The notes under the pieces are model-generated. The model made no database searches and was not told the origin of the DNA. It was given only the letters and a program-made list of their open reading frames with translations. Source: Bacteroidales bacterium (lineage in GTDB: Bacteria; Bacteroidota; Bacteroidia; Bacteroidales; UBA12077). Taken from it: a stretch of DNA of 64,000 nucleotides. The DNA lies in assembly GCA_003446015.1 (NCBI GenBank), contig DMBU01000092.1:13167-77166 (forward strand), written 5' to 3'. This document shows positions 43,993 through 54,468 of this stretch, one piece after another; the stretch's first letter is position 1, and the number at the start of each line of letters is the position of its first letter. A program made the position numbers and the translations under genes.

Positions 43993-46398
43993 ATGTTTAA
44001 AAATTATATCATTCTAACTTTTCGAAACATTTTCCGGCAAAAGGCATATTCATTCATCAACATCTTTGGTCTTGCAGTTGGAATAACAAGTTTTATTCTT
44101 ATTCTGTTATATGTTCAAAACGAACTGAGTTATAATCGCCACATCGAGAATGCCACAAATAAATATCGAATGGTTGAAATTCAGTATCCCCCGGGAGTAG
44201 GAGAACAGCATGTGGCAGTAACCATGGGACCTCTCGCTGCAGCACTTAAAAGTGATTTTCCTGAGGTCCTTCAAAGCATGAGGATAACCGGAGGCGGAAC
44301 CTTATTTGTTAGCTATCAGGATAAAAATTTTAACGAGGAAAATACCGCTTTTGCCGATACCAATGTATTTAACATGCTTAGTATAGACTTACTAAGGGGA
44401 AACTCCAATGACGCATTACAAGAAGTAAATTCTGTTGTTATTTCGGGAAAAGTGGCTCAAAAATATTTTGGTAGTATTGATGATGCTATCGGGAAAGCGA
44501 TTGATATTGCTAATGAGCCTTTTATTGTAAAAGGAGTTATGGGAAATATGACTCACAATTCACATATTTATTTTGATTTGGTAATGCCATTTGCTATTAT
44601 GGAATCCAGGTATGAATGGATGAGGAGCTGGGGAAGTAATTCGTTGGATACTTACATTGAGCTTATTGAAGGAACCGATCAAAAGGTTTTTGAGAGCAAA
44701 CTCCCGGAATTTATAGGAAAATATACAAAGGACGATTGGCAATCTGGTTTGGAAATGTACATTCAACCCATATTAGATATTCATTTAAAGTCGAAACATA
44801 TCAAATTTCAAACCTATAATTATAAGCAAGGTGATATTAGCCAGGTTTATATTTTTTCTGCCATAGCCTTGTTAATTTTAATTGTTGCTTGTATAAATTA
44901 TATTAATCTGTCAACGGCAAGGGCTGTAAAAAGATCACGTGAAGTAGGGATAAGAAAAACAGCTGGAGCACAGCGCGAAAAATTGATTTTTCAGTTTTTG
45001 GGAGAATCAATTATATTGGTTCTTTTAGCAACGATAGTTGCAATTATACTTGTCGAATTATTTTTACCTTATATAAATCAACTTCTTGATATTCGTTTAA
45101 AGATTAGTATTTCGAATTGGATCTTTAGTTTCGGATTAGTTGGACTCATTTTTATTTTGGGATTAGTTTCAGGGAGTTATCCGGCATTTTATCTCTCAGG
45201 TTTTAATCCTGTTAAAGTTCTGAAAGGAAGCCCCACGAATACAAATAAAGGAGGTTCTGGCAACTTAAGAAAAGTATTGGTTGTTGTACAGTTCGCTATT
45301 TCTATTATCATAATTGTTTCGACGCTGGTTTCTATTGCACAGGTAAATTATTTCCATAAAAAAGATAAAGGTTATAATGATGAAGCTGTATATTCCATTT
45401 CGTTTCATGTTAACAACGACGAACAACGTATCCGGGATATGGAATTATTTAAAAGTGAACTCCAGGATAACCCTAATATTTTAGGTTTATCGCTGGCATC
45501 TGGCGCAACTGGTGTTGCAGGTTCGCAAAGTCAAATTCATGTAGCGGATTCATCAGAAACAGCTCTAATGGTTCGTTTTGGTTTCGTTGATGATAACTAT
45601 TTTGAGATGATGGAAATTCCTTTAGCAAAAGGCCGATATTTTAGCAATGAATATTCCACCGATAAACTTCATACGGTTATTTTGAATGAGATTGCTGTTA
45701 AAAAGCTTGGCTGGGATGATCCAATTGGTAAAGAATTTAAGCCTATGTATGGAGACAGTGCAGATATCAATGTAAAAGTGGTAGGTGTAATTAAAGATTA
45801 TAATTACTATTCTTTATTAAACCCAATAGAGCCTGCAGCTTATTTTTATGTTCCTGATCGTTTCTATTTATTAATGATAAAAATAAACCCAAATGAGTTA
45901 GAATCAACCATACTAACACTTGAAAATAAATGGAATGAATTATTCCCAAAATCTCCATTTGATGGATATTTTATGGATGACCTTTTTCAGTATCGATATA
46001 AGAATCAAATTAATTCGATGAAAGTGTTTAGTATTTTTGCAGTAATTTGTATTTTAATTTCTTGCCTCGGTTTGTATGGTCTGGTTGCTTTTATTGTAAC
46101 CCAAAGAACCAAAGAGGTAGCCATTCGTAAAGCAATTGGCAGCTCTTCATTGGGCATCGTAAAACTCATCAATAAAGATTTTATTAAATTAATTTTAATA
46201 TCCAGTGTAATTGCTTTACCGATATCTTATTATTACATGAGAACCTGGTTAAGTAATTTTGTGTATCGGATTGATTTAAGCTGGTATTATTTTGCAATTG
46301 CAATTGCCGGAGCATTATTCATTGCAATAATTACGAATATTTTTCATACAATGAGAGCTGCTTTGAAAAATCCTGCAGATTCATTACGATATGAATAA
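43993..46398 (+). CDS. FtsX/MacB-type ABC transporter permease
   Basis: An 801-residue permease with two MacB-like periplasmic parts and two FtsX cores. The first TM helix lies near residue 15-35 (INIFGLAVGITSFILILLYV), a second group of TM segments near 275-420 with GIRKTAGAQREKLIFQFLGE, and a C-terminal group near 665-790 with VAIRKAIGSSSLGIVKLI. The ATPase partner is not adjacent. The ATG at 43993 replaces a TTG at 43957. Likely drives export or envelope remodelling; substrate unknown. Confidence 0.9.
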   Translation: MFKNYIILTFRNIFRQKAYSFINIFGLAVGITSFILILLYVQNELSYNRHIENATNKYRMVEIQYPPGVGEQHVAVTMGPLAAALKSDFPEVLQSMRITGGGTLFVSYQDKNFNEENTAFADTNVFNMLSIDLLRGNSNDALQEVNSVVISGKVAQKYFGSIDDAIGKAIDIANEPFIVKGVMGNMTHNSHIYFDLVMPFAIMESRYEWMRSWGSNSLDTYIELIEGTDQKVFESKLPEFIGKYTKDDWQSGLEMYIQPILDIHLKSKHIKFQTYNYKQGDISQVYIFSAIALLILIVACINYINLSTARAVKRSREVGIRKTAGAQREKLIFQFLGESIILVLLATIVAIILVELFLPYINQLLDIRLKISISNWIFSFGLVGLIFILGLVSGSYPAFYLSGFNPVKVLKGSPTNTNKGGSGNLRKVLVVVQFAISIIIIVSTLVSIAQVNYFHKKDKGYNDEAVYSISFHVNNDEQRIRDMELFKSELQDNPNILGLSLASGATGVAGSQSQIHVADSSETALMVRFGFVDDNYFEMMEIPLAKGRYFSNEYSTDKLHTVILNEIAVKKLGWDDPIGKEFKPMYGDSADINVKVVGVIKDYNYYSLLNPIEPAAYFYVPDRFYLLMIKINPNELESTILTLENKWNELFPKSPFDGYFMDDLFQYRYKNQINSMKVFSIFAVICILISCLGLYGLVAFIVTQRTKEVAIRKAIGSSSLGIVKLINKDFIKLILISSVIALPISYYYMRTWLSNFVYRIDLSWYYFAIAIAGALFIAIITNIFHTMRAALKNPADSLRYE

Positions 46399-46402
46399 TA
46401 TA

Positions 46403-46436
46403 AAAAAAGGGTCATGTTTAAGCTTGACCCTTTTTT
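46403..46436. terminator. bidirectional hairpin terminator
   Basis: AAAAAAGGGTCA (46403-46414) pairs perfectly with TGACCCTTTTTT (46425-46436) between the FtsX-like gene and the convergent TolC-like gene. Confidence 0.88.
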
Positions 46437-46454
46437 GTTATCTATTTCAAATAC

Positions 46455-47765
46455 TTAATTTGTATTAAAATCATCAATAACACCCCCGGTTAATCTTAAT
46501 AAGGTATGATAACTTTGAATAAGATTATACATGGCACTTTGATAATTTATTGAAATATTCGAATACATTTGCTGGATATCTCTATAATTAAACGAGTTTA
46601 TTGATCCTGTTTCAAATTTCTGTTTTGATAGTTCCAGATTTAATTCAGCTGCTTTTAAATTTTCTTCGGCAAGTACTAACAATTCCTGTCTGACTTTATA
46701 CAGTTCCAACTCCTGAGCTAATTGATTTTTCAATTGTTGCTGCATATCTGTAGTTTCAATTTCCGAAATTTCCTTGTTAATTTTTGCTATTTGTAAAGCT
46801 CTTCTTCTTGAACCCCCTTCGTAAATGGAATAGGAAACACTTAAACTCAAACCAGTATTAAATCCTGATGATGAATTATCCATATTATTTAAAGTCTCGT
46901 AATCTGTTTCGCTGTTTGTGTAGCCTCCTGATGCACCAGCTGCTATTGTTGGGTAATAAGCACTTTTGGCAGATTTAACATCCAGTTTTGCCATTTCCAG
47001 ATTGATGTATTGATTTTTTAATGTATTGTTATTTTCCAGCATTTTTATCTCGAGAACTTTTAATTCAAAATCTTTTGCAGCAACATCAAATGATGAAGTA
47101 TAATTATATTCAGTTTCTAATGGTTCAGCCATTAAATTATTCAATTGTCTTTTTGAATTATTATAGGATGATTTTGCTGAGAGATAATTTGATTTATCTT
47201 CCAGATATGAATTCTGAGCTTGCAAGAGATCATATTTAACTGATGTTCCCAGTTGTTTCCTTTGTTTCTCTTGCTCGTATCTATCTTCGGATAATATCAT
47301 ATTCTTCTCGGTAATTTTCATATTGTTTTCCGAAAGTAATACGTTATAGTAAGCCAGAATAACATCAACAATGGTATTTTCAACAGTTATTGTAATGTTT
47401 CCTTCCGACATTTTTTCAAGTTTTTCAAGGTTTTGTTTTGTAATTCTTGCCCCAAAACCACGGAATAATACCCAGTTTAAATCAACAGAACCACTTAATG
47501 CAGTATTGTTATAATCATCATTTTCATTCATGTTCCATGATTCACTGCCAATTCCTGTAAAACTTACAGTTGGCAATGCTCCTGTATTGCCCCAGGAGTT
47601 ATTTAATTCATTTATTTCGTGAGATTTCTTTACGGTTATAATTCCGTAATTATTTTCTAATGCTTTATTTACTGCATCTTTAATACTTAGCCGATTCAAA
47701 TTTTGGCTAAATAGAGGGATGCTTGCAATAAAAAGTACTATACTCATGATTATTTTTGTTTTCAT
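46455..47765 (-). CDS. TolC-family outer-membrane efflux protein
   Basis: A 436-residue protein with a signal peptide (about 1-20) and two long alpha-helical hairpin repeats typical of the outer-membrane factor family (for example LAQELELYKVRQELLVLAEE and ETGSINSFNYRDIQQMYSN). It forms the outer-membrane exit for the RND pump encoded upstream. It is the last gene of the operon, after adaptor and pump. Confidence 0.93.
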   Translation of the reverse strand: MKTKIIMSIVLFIASIPLFSQNLNRLSIKDAVNKALENNYGIITVKKSHEINELNNSWGNTGALPTVSFTGIGSESWNMNENDDYNNTALSGSVDLNWVLFRGFGARITKQNLEKLEKMSEGNITITVENTIVDVILAYYNVLLSENNMKITEKNMILSEDRYEQEKQRKQLGTSVKYDLLQAQNSYLEDKSNYLSAKSSYNNSKRQLNNLMAEPLETEYNYTSSFDVAAKDFELKVLEIKMLENNNTLKNQYINLEMAKLDVKSAKSAYYPTIAAGASGGYTNSETDYETLNNMDNSSSGFNTGLSLSVSYSIYEGGSRRRALQIAKINKEISEIETTDMQQQLKNQLAQELELYKVRQELLVLAEENLKAAELNLELSKQKFETGSINSFNYRDIQQMYSNISINYQSAMYNLIQSYHTLLRLTGGVIDDFNTN

Positions 47766-47813
47766 ATTTCCTAAGCGATTAGCTATTAGCTCATTGCCTT
47801 TAGCATTATTTTA

Positions 47814-47834
47814 TTTAACTTTTAACTTTTAACT
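47814..47834. repeat. heptamer repeat, three units of TTTAACT
   Basis: Three exact units lie in the spacer between the RND pump gene and the TolC-like gene. Other spacers of this window contain different 7-bp units. Confidence 0.6.
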
Positions 47835-47840
47835 TGATAC

Positions 47841-50800
47841 CTAAAACTCTTTCTCCATAGCCTCATTCAGTTTCACATCAATCTGATGATTAATATAAGC
47901 TACTTCAACAGATTCAGGTGTTATTATTTCTGAACTAAATAAACCTTTATACCATACTTTAAAGTTGTTTACAATTACAATGAGTAATGGTAGAATTAGC
48001 AAGATAAAAATTGTTCCGAACAAAATTCCATAAGCTAATGCAATAGCCATTGGGACAATGAATCTTGCGTCGGGGCTATTCTCCAAGATGAGTGGCATTA
48101 ATCCGGCAACGGTTGTAACTGTGGTTAATATTATTGCTCTAAATCTGGTTTTTCCTGCATCAATAACAGCATTCATTACTGTCATTCCCTTTACCAAATT
48201 CTGATTATATTTCGACATAAATACAATGGCATCATTGATAATTGTTCCTGATAATGCGATAAAACCCCATAAACTCATCATCGAAATCATTTGCCCATGT
48301 ATACCGTGTCCCCAAATAGCTCCTAAAAATCCTAACGGAATCATAGCTAAAATCATTAATCCTTGTGAGAATGATTTGAAATAAATCATGATTATTAAAA
48401 CTATGATTAGAAATGCAATTCCAAAGTATTTAGTGATACTTGCCAATTGTTCAGTAGTATCTTTTTGCTGTCCTTGTTGCATGTAAGTAACATCAGGGTG
48501 ATTTTCCATAATTACAGGTAAAACTTCAGTTTCGATGTATTCCAAAATTGGTGGAACAGCCTCATTCTGATCTTTTAAATAGGCATCAACACGGATTTCA
48601 GTTCTTCCATTATATCTGTTGATTTTACTTACACTACGTTGTGTTGATAAATCCGCAACACGTGATAGAGGAAACTGGCCTTGCTGGGTCGTTATCATCA
48701 TATTCTCAAGTTGGCCTAGGTTTTCTCTATTATCTTTCGGATAACGCACATAAATCCAAATCTCATTTTTCCCTTCTTGCATTCGTTGGGCAAGCGCACC
48801 ATAATAACCATTTCGGATTTGTTGCATCAGAGAGTTTTGTGTCAAGCCTAAAACATATGCTTCTGGTTTAAGGGTGATTTGAATTTCCTGACTTCCTATT
48901 TGACTGTTATCCGTTATATTAAAAAGTGAAGGAATTTTTTCAAGTGCTTCTTCAAATTCATCTTTTGCCTGCTCAAGTTCATCGTTATCATAGCCAAATA
49001 AACTTATTGAAACCGGTGCACCAAAACGATTTGATGCGCCAACAGCATATTTATATGCTTCAGGAATTTTTCCGGTTTTCTCAGAAACGGCTTTTTTTAT
49101 GGTTTGATCGTTTACTTGTGTATCATCCAAAGGACCTAGAAATACCTGTATTGTTCCGGCATTTGTGCCTGACTCTGATCCATCAAAAGAACTTCCAATG
49201 TTTACCTGAGTCGCTGAAATGTAGTCGATCGAACCACCATATTCTTTCCTTAAATCCTGATTTACTTCCCAAACTTTAGTTTCAATCCAGAATAACTTAT
49301 CTTTTGTATATTCTTCGTTAATCCCTGGTTTTAGAGCCAGGTCAATGGTAAACATATCAGATGGTGTAGTAGGAAAGAATGTAAAAGGAATTTTTCCACT
49401 GCCAACTAATCCAACCGTTAAAATAAATAACGATGTAACAATGGCAATGCTTAATCCTTTATGTATTAAAATTCTTTTTACCAAAGGAATATAGAGCCTG
49501 TCGCGCACATACATCAGCCCCTGATCAACTTTATTTCTTATTTTGCCATAAACAGATCTTTTATTGGTAGGTTTTAGAACTTTTGGATTTGCTAAATGAC
49601 CAGGTAATACAAAAATACCTTCTGCTAAGGAGAAAACTAAACAGGCTATAACAACAAAAGCCATTTCATACATCATCGCAAGATGTCCTTCAATAAAAAA
49701 GAGGGGAGTAAATGCAACAATAGTTGTTGTAACCGAAACAAAAACGGCAGGTAAGACTTCAAGAGACCCATCAATTGCTGCACGACGGGGTGTTTTCCCC
49801 ATTTCAAAATGCGTAAAGATATTTTCTCCAATAACAACGCCGTCATCTACCAATATCCCAATGATAAGGATCATACCAAAAAGTGAAATAATATTTATGG
49901 TAACACCACTCAGTGCAGCAACAATAAACATCCCTAGGAATGAAGCTGGAATTCCCCAGGCAACCCATAAGGAAAGTCTGAAGTTTAATAAAAGTGAAAG
50001 TACTAATATTACCATAAGAACTCCCATTAAGCCATTTTGAATTAGAATTGATAACTGACCATCAATTATTTCAAGAAAATCCATTAAAACAACAATCTCA
50101 GTGTCTTTATGTGTTTTGTTATAATCTTTTACATATGCATTTACGTATTCAGAAATCTCGGCTAAATCTTCATTCATTAATTTCTGAACCATGAATGTTA
50201 CACTTGGCTTTTCTTTTACATAACTGCCATTTGGAGTTTCTTCGAATTGTAATTTTACATTGGCAATATCTCCGATTTTAATTGTCCGGCCATCAGAGTT
50301 TGTTTTTACTACAATTTCTTTTAACTCGTTTGGGTCAACCGTTCGTTGGCGACTAATAACTTTAATTTCTTCACGTGGATTTTTTATGGTACCACCATGA
50401 ATGTCCAAATTGTTGGCTGCTATGGCATTTTTAATTTCGTCGAATGAAATCTGATATCTTCTTAACTGGGTTTCATCAATTTCTACAACAAGCTCCATTT
50501 TGCTTGGTAAACCCATTATGGTGATTTGTGATATGATTCCTGATGCTAAAAAATCATCTTCGACCCGATTTGCTTCTTTATTTAACTTTAAAAGATCATT
50601 ATCATCTGATGATAAGGTAATGAAGACAGCCATGTCTTTGGATCTGTTTTTGGAAACAATTGGTTTCTCAGCACTTGCGGGAAAGTTTGAAACACCATCA
50701 ACGGCGTTTTTAACTTCAGATAAAAGTTCATCCATATCATAATTGCTTAAACCGGTAATTGTAACCTGAGCAAAATTTTCACTTGAAATGGAAGAGAATT

Positions 50801-51038
50801 CTTTTATTCCAGAAATCCCACGAATACTATTTTCAATTAATGTTGTAACTCCATCCTCCATCTCTTTTGGAGTAGCACCCTGGTAACTAACGGTAACAGT
50901 AATTACTTTTGACTCAACCAATGGAAAGGTTGCTTTTTTCATGGAAATAAGGGATATTGATCCTATAAGTAAAAGGATCACAATAACAATCTTTCCGTAG
51001 AATGGAAATTTTACAAAGGCAGATAATATTTTTTTCAT
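47841..51038 (-). CDS. RND-family efflux pump
   Basis: A 1065-residue inner-membrane proton-driven pump of the AcrB-like class with twelve predicted helices and two large periplasmic loops. The proton-relay acidic pair is in GILVDDGVVIGENI and the later helix has GTIINDAIVFMSKYN. Porter-domain motifs such as VSYQGATPKEMEDGV are present. It works with the adaptor upstream and TolC downstream. Substrate unknown. Confidence 0.94.
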   Translation of the reverse strand: MKKILSAFVKFPFYGKIVIVILLLIGSISLISMKKATFPLVESKVITVTVSYQGATPKEMEDGVTTLIENSIRGISGIKEFSSISSENFAQVTITGLSNYDMDELLSEVKNAVDGVSNFPASAEKPIVSKNRSKDMAVFITLSSDDNDLLKLNKEANRVEDDFLASGIISQITIMGLPSKMELVVEIDETQLRRYQISFDEIKNAIAANNLDIHGGTIKNPREEIKVISRQRTVDPNELKEIVVKTNSDGRTIKIGDIANVKLQFEETPNGSYVKEKPSVTFMVQKLMNEDLAEISEYVNAYVKDYNKTHKDTEIVVLMDFLEIIDGQLSILIQNGLMGVLMVILVLSLLLNFRLSLWVAWGIPASFLGMFIVAALSGVTINIISLFGMILIIGILVDDGVVIGENIFTHFEMGKTPRRAAIDGSLEVLPAVFVSVTTTIVAFTPLFFIEGHLAMMYEMAFVVIACLVFSLAEGIFVLPGHLANPKVLKPTNKRSVYGKIRNKVDQGLMYVRDRLYIPLVKRILIHKGLSIAIVTSLFILTVGLVGSGKIPFTFFPTTPSDMFTIDLALKPGINEEYTKDKLFWIETKVWEVNQDLRKEYGGSIDYISATQVNIGSSFDGSESGTNAGTIQVFLGPLDDTQVNDQTIKKAVSEKTGKIPEAYKYAVGASNRFGAPVSISLFGYDNDELEQAKDEFEEALEKIPSLFNITDNSQIGSQEIQITLKPEAYVLGLTQNSLMQQIRNGYYGALAQRMQEGKNEIWIYVRYPKDNRENLGQLENMMITTQQGQFPLSRVADLSTQRSVSKINRYNGRTEIRVDAYLKDQNEAVPPILEYIETEVLPVIMENHPDVTYMQQGQQKDTTEQLASITKYFGIAFLIIVLIIMIYFKSFSQGLMILAMIPLGFLGAIWGHGIHGQMISMMSLWGFIALSGTIINDAIVFMSKYNQNLVKGMTVMNAVIDAGKTRFRAIILTTVTTVAGLMPLILENSPDARFIVPMAIALAYGILFGTIFILLILPLLIVIVNNFKVWYKGLFSSEIITPESVEVAYINHQIDVKLNEAMEKEF

Positions 51039-51069
51039 GATATTTTTTTAAATGTGTAGAAAATGAAGC

Positions 51070-52182
51070 TTAGATTCTTGTTATTACCTGTGTACCTTCA
51101 GATGCATCTGCAAGAGATTCCATAACTATTGTTTCGTCATCGTTTATTCCTGAGATAATCAAATAATCATCCATTGTTCTTTCTATTTTTACTGATTTTA
51201 ATTTCAGTATTTCGTTTTCAATGATATATACCTGATTGTTATCCAGTAAAGCTTCACGTGGGATCTTTATTCCTGACACTTTTTTAGAAATAGTAAATTC
51301 AACATCAATAAATTCACCAGCCAACAAAGAGTTCTTCCCTTTTGGATAATAATTGATATAAACATTAACTGATTGAGTCGATGCATCAACAAAATCAGCA
51401 ATTCTTGATACTTTACCAATCTCAGATGATTTATTTCCAATGAGAGTTACATTATCTCCCGGATTAATCCATTTGGCGTCCTCGGGTAATACAGGAACAA
51501 GTATTTCTAACTTGTCTGTGCGCATAATGGAGGCTAATTCAGTACCCATATTTGCAATGGATCCAATTTCGCGAGAAACGGTTTTAAAGCTACCGTCGAA
51601 AGGTGCATAGATTGTGTATTTTTTTAAATTAATTTCTTGCTGGCGTAATGCATAATATTCAGTTAAGACTCCTTTTGAAGCTAAAAATATTTGCTCTTGT
51701 TCGGTGTTTGATTTTGGTAACTCTGGCAAATTTTTTTCAATATGAATTGAATTGAAAAATTCTTTCCATTTATTGTATTCATCTGGAAAATCAACGTTCA
51801 AATCAGGAAGTATTGCGGACAATGTGCGCAAGAAACTGCTTCTTCCAGACATTAAAGATGTTTTAACATCTTCATTATAGATTTGAATAATCAGATCATT
51901 TTTTTTGAAACTCTCACCAGCCTTAAAAGGAATATCTCCCTGCAATATTTTTCCACTTACTTCAGCAGAAAGAGATATGTTTTCATAAGATGATACACGT
52001 CCTCTGTATTTTAAATTAGTCTCGTATTTTGAATTCTCAACAGTTATAGCTTTTACATTCAATAACTTTGTAGATTGATCATTTGTTTCAGTGACAGGTT
52101 TGCTCATAATGAGCTTGGCAGCAATAATAACAGAAATTAAAATAACTGCTATGGTGATAATGCTATAAACTCTCGTTTTCAT
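51070..52182 (-). CDS. RND efflux adaptor (membrane-fusion protein)
   Basis: A 370-residue periplasmic adaptor with an N-terminal membrane anchor (about 5-25), a split biotinyl-lipoyl domain (GRVSSYENISLSAEVSGKIL and YTIYAPFDGSFKTVS) and a beta-barrel domain. The ATG at 52182 is preferred to the TTG at 52227, which would add 15 unsupported residues before the anchor. First gene of the pump operon and divergent from the LytS-like kinase, which suggests regulation by that system. Confidence 0.92.
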   Translation of the reverse strand: MKTRVYSIITIAVILISVIIAAKLIMSKPVTETNDQSTKLLNVKAITVENSKYETNLKYRGRVSSYENISLSAEVSGKILQGDIPFKAGESFKKNDLIIQIYNEDVKTSLMSGRSSFLRTLSAILPDLNVDFPDEYNKWKEFFNSIHIEKNLPELPKSNTEQEQIFLASKGVLTEYYALRQQEINLKKYTIYAPFDGSFKTVSREIGSIANMGTELASIMRTDKLEILVPVLPEDAKWINPGDNVTLIGNKSSEIGKVSRIADFVDASTQSVNVYINYYPKGKNSLLAGEFIDVEFTISKKVSGIKIPREALLDNNQVYIIENEILKLKSVKIERTMDDYLIISGINDDETIVMESLADASEGTQVITRI

Positions 52183-52318
52183 ATTAATACTATTTTGATG
52201 ATTAAAAATTATTGTTTTCAGGAGCAATAATATGAAGTGTTGATTCTTCCTGAAAATTTATTGAACCAAGTAATCCGGATGATGAACCAATGCTGTTTTA
52301 TGAAGAATAATGGTTTAA

Positions 52319-52350
52319 TTTGACGATAATTAGATAAAATTGTACTTTCG
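52319..52350 (+). promoter_or_regulatory. promoter of the LytS-like kinase gene
   Basis: TTTG at 52319-52322 and TACTTTCG at 52343-52350 are 20 bp apart, close to the Bacteroidota consensus (one change from TAnnTTTG). The start codon is at 52431. Confidence 0.5.
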
Positions 52351-52430
52351 TGAATGAACTTGTGTAGTTCGTTCAAAAACTTTGGTGTTGATTGAAATCA
52401 AAGCCTAATTTTGGAGAAAATATTTTTATT

Positions 52431-53444
52431 ATGACTAAGAATTATACAACTACATTACTTAAGTCTATTATTGGAATCTCCTTTACAATTATATTCTTTG
52501 TTACGGGGAGTCATTTTTTCCCTTTCCATATAGCATTAATAGGTGCAATAGTTTCTGCTTCGGTTTTTTTAGGAGTTTTATTAATAAATGAATATTGGTT
52601 GTTCCCAAAATATTATGTGAATAACCGAAAAAAATTTGTTCTCTATAATTTATTATTTGCAATTATACTAACCTCTTTACATGTAAGTTTTGAAATGTAT
52701 CTTACTCCCAACGAGTATATGAAAAAAGTAGTTGAACTTCCAATTTTCTTTCCAATAATAAGGTCGTTTTCAATGGTGATATTAGGTAATTTTATTAGCA
52801 TAACAATCTTATTGTCAACTGAATTGAAGAGAAAGGCGGAAGCTGAAAAAATATTAAAGGAAGAAAAATTAGGAACTGAGATTAAGTTATTAAAAGCCCA
52901 AATAAATCCACATTTTATTTTTAATGCTCTAAACAATATTTACTCACTTTCATATACGAAATCGGAAATGGCTCCTGAAAGTATTCTAAAGCTTTCAGAA
53001 ATGCTTCGTTACGTTTTTTACGATTGTAGTAATGATCACGTAAAGTTAAGTGCAGAGATTGAATACATATCCAACTTTATTGCATTTCAACAAATGAAGT
53101 CGGAGCATGAGCAAGTTATTCAATTCAATTACTCGAGTGTAAAAAAAGATATTAATATAGCACCAATGCTTTTTATTTCTTTTATTGAAAATGCATTCAA
53201 ATACAGTAAAATTGAGGAATATATAGATGCTTATGTTAAAATAGAATTAAGTTCGGATAATAAATATTTAACTTTTAATATAAAAAACACAATACCATAT
53301 CAAGGTAAGGCGCTAGAAGGTAATGGGTTAGGCATTAATAATGTTTGTCAGCGATTAGATCTTTTGTATCCTAACAAGTATGATCTGGATATTAAGGAAA
53401 ATGAAACAACTTATTCGGTGAATCTAAAAATTGAAATGGTATGA
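52431..53444 (+). CDS. LytS-like sensor histidine kinase
   Basis: A 337-residue kinase with four membrane helices in the first ~135 residues and a His_kinase domain with the phospho-acceptor in QINPHFIFNALNNI and an ATP-binding part ending GNGLGINNVCQRL. No periplasmic sensor domain is seen. The ATG at 52431 is used; a TTG at 52392 precedes it in frame. Its end overlaps the next gene by 4 nt (ATGA), so both are coupled. Confidence 0.92.
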   Translation: MTKNYTTTLLKSIIGISFTIIFFVTGSHFFPFHIALIGAIVSASVFLGVLLINEYWLFPKYYVNNRKKFVLYNLLFAIILTSLHVSFEMYLTPNEYMKKVVELPIFFPIIRSFSMVILGNFISITILLSTELKRKAEAEKILKEEKLGTEIKLLKAQINPHFIFNALNNIYSLSYTKSEMAPESILKLSEMLRYVFYDCSNDHVKLSAEIEYISNFIAFQQMKSEHEQVIQFNYSSVKKDINIAPMLFISFIENAFKYSKIEEYIDAYVKIELSSDNKYLTFNIKNTIPYQGKALEGNGLGINNVCQRLDLLYPNKYDLDIKENETTYSVNLKIEMV

Positions 53445-54169
53445 AAATCAGATGTGTTGTAATTGACGATGAAGCATTAGCACGCAAATACTTAAAAGAA
53501 TATATTTCTAAAGTACCATTTTTGGAGTTTGTTGGAGATTTCAATTCCCCTTTAAAAGCTTATGATTTACTTGAAAGGGGAATGATTGATTTGATGTTTC
53601 TCGATATTCAAATGCCTGAAATAACTGGGCTCGACTTTTTACGAAGTGTAAACCATAAACCTTTTGTAATATTAACAACAGCTTTTAAAGAATATGCTTT
53701 AGAAGGGTATGAATTGGATATATCGGATTATTTGCTTAAACCATTTTCTTTTGATCGATTCTTAAAAGCTGTAAATAAAGTAAATTCGACTATTTTAAGT
53801 AAGAAGAAAAAGGAAGAACCCACGTCATCGTATAATCAAACAGATTTTCATGATGATTATATTATTATTCGGGCGGATCGTAAATATTATAAGATTAATT
53901 ACGATGATTTAATTTTTATTGAAGGACAAAAAGCGTATGTTACTTTCCATTCCGAAGGGAAAAAGAAAATTACTGCTTTGGCTTCATTAAGAGAGTTAGA
54001 AGAAAAATTACCCGAGAAAAAATTTATACGTATTCACAAATCTTATATTGTATCAGTTAAAAAAATTGATGCATTGGAAGGTAATATGATTGAAATAGCA
54101 GGAGAGAAGCTTCCTGTAGGAAAAAGTTTTAAAATGAAAGTATCAGAACTCTTTGGTTTGGATGAATAA
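53441..54169 (+). CDS. LytTR-type response regulator
   Basis: A 242-residue regulator: receiver domain with D55 in LMFLDIQMPEITGLD, lysine in YLLKPFSF, and a C-terminal LytTR DNA-binding domain (about 145-240, with IRIHKSYIVSVKKIDALEG). Partner of the kinase upstream; the divergent RND operon is the most likely target. Confidence 0.93.
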   Translation: MKIRCVVIDDEALARKYLKEYISKVPFLEFVGDFNSPLKAYDLLERGMIDLMFLDIQMPEITGLDFLRSVNHKPFVILTTAFKEYALEGYELDISDYLLKPFSFDRFLKAVNKVNSTILSKKKKEEPTSSYNQTDFHDDYIIIRADRKYYKINYDDLIFIEGQKAYVTFHSEGKKKITALASLRELEEKLPEKKFIRIHKSYIVSVKKIDALEGNMIEIAGEKLPVGKSFKMKVSELFGLDE

Positions 54170-54374
54170 CAAAAATGTAATGTATATACCTTCTTTAATT
54201 AGATTCTTTTGGCTAAATTCTAATTCAAAAATGATTCTCATAAGATTTTAAAATAGAAATAACGGGTAATTTAAGATTCATTATTCTAACAATGCATTAT
54301 TACAATCTTCCGAATGCAAGAAAATTAAAAGAATATCCGTTAAATCATGTATGAGTTAGAAAAGGGCTGCCCTG

Positions 54375-54382
54375 TTCTATTT
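54375..54382. repeat. left 8-bp target site duplication of the IS1595-type element
   Basis: TTCTATTT directly precedes the left inverted repeat and is repeated exactly at 57170-57177. Confidence 0.85.
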
Positions 54383-54468
54383 GGTAGTTACTTACAATAT
54401 TACACTAAATAAATTTGTAATAGTGTAAACTTCTTCTTAGATATGCATCATATTTAAATGTTAAAGAT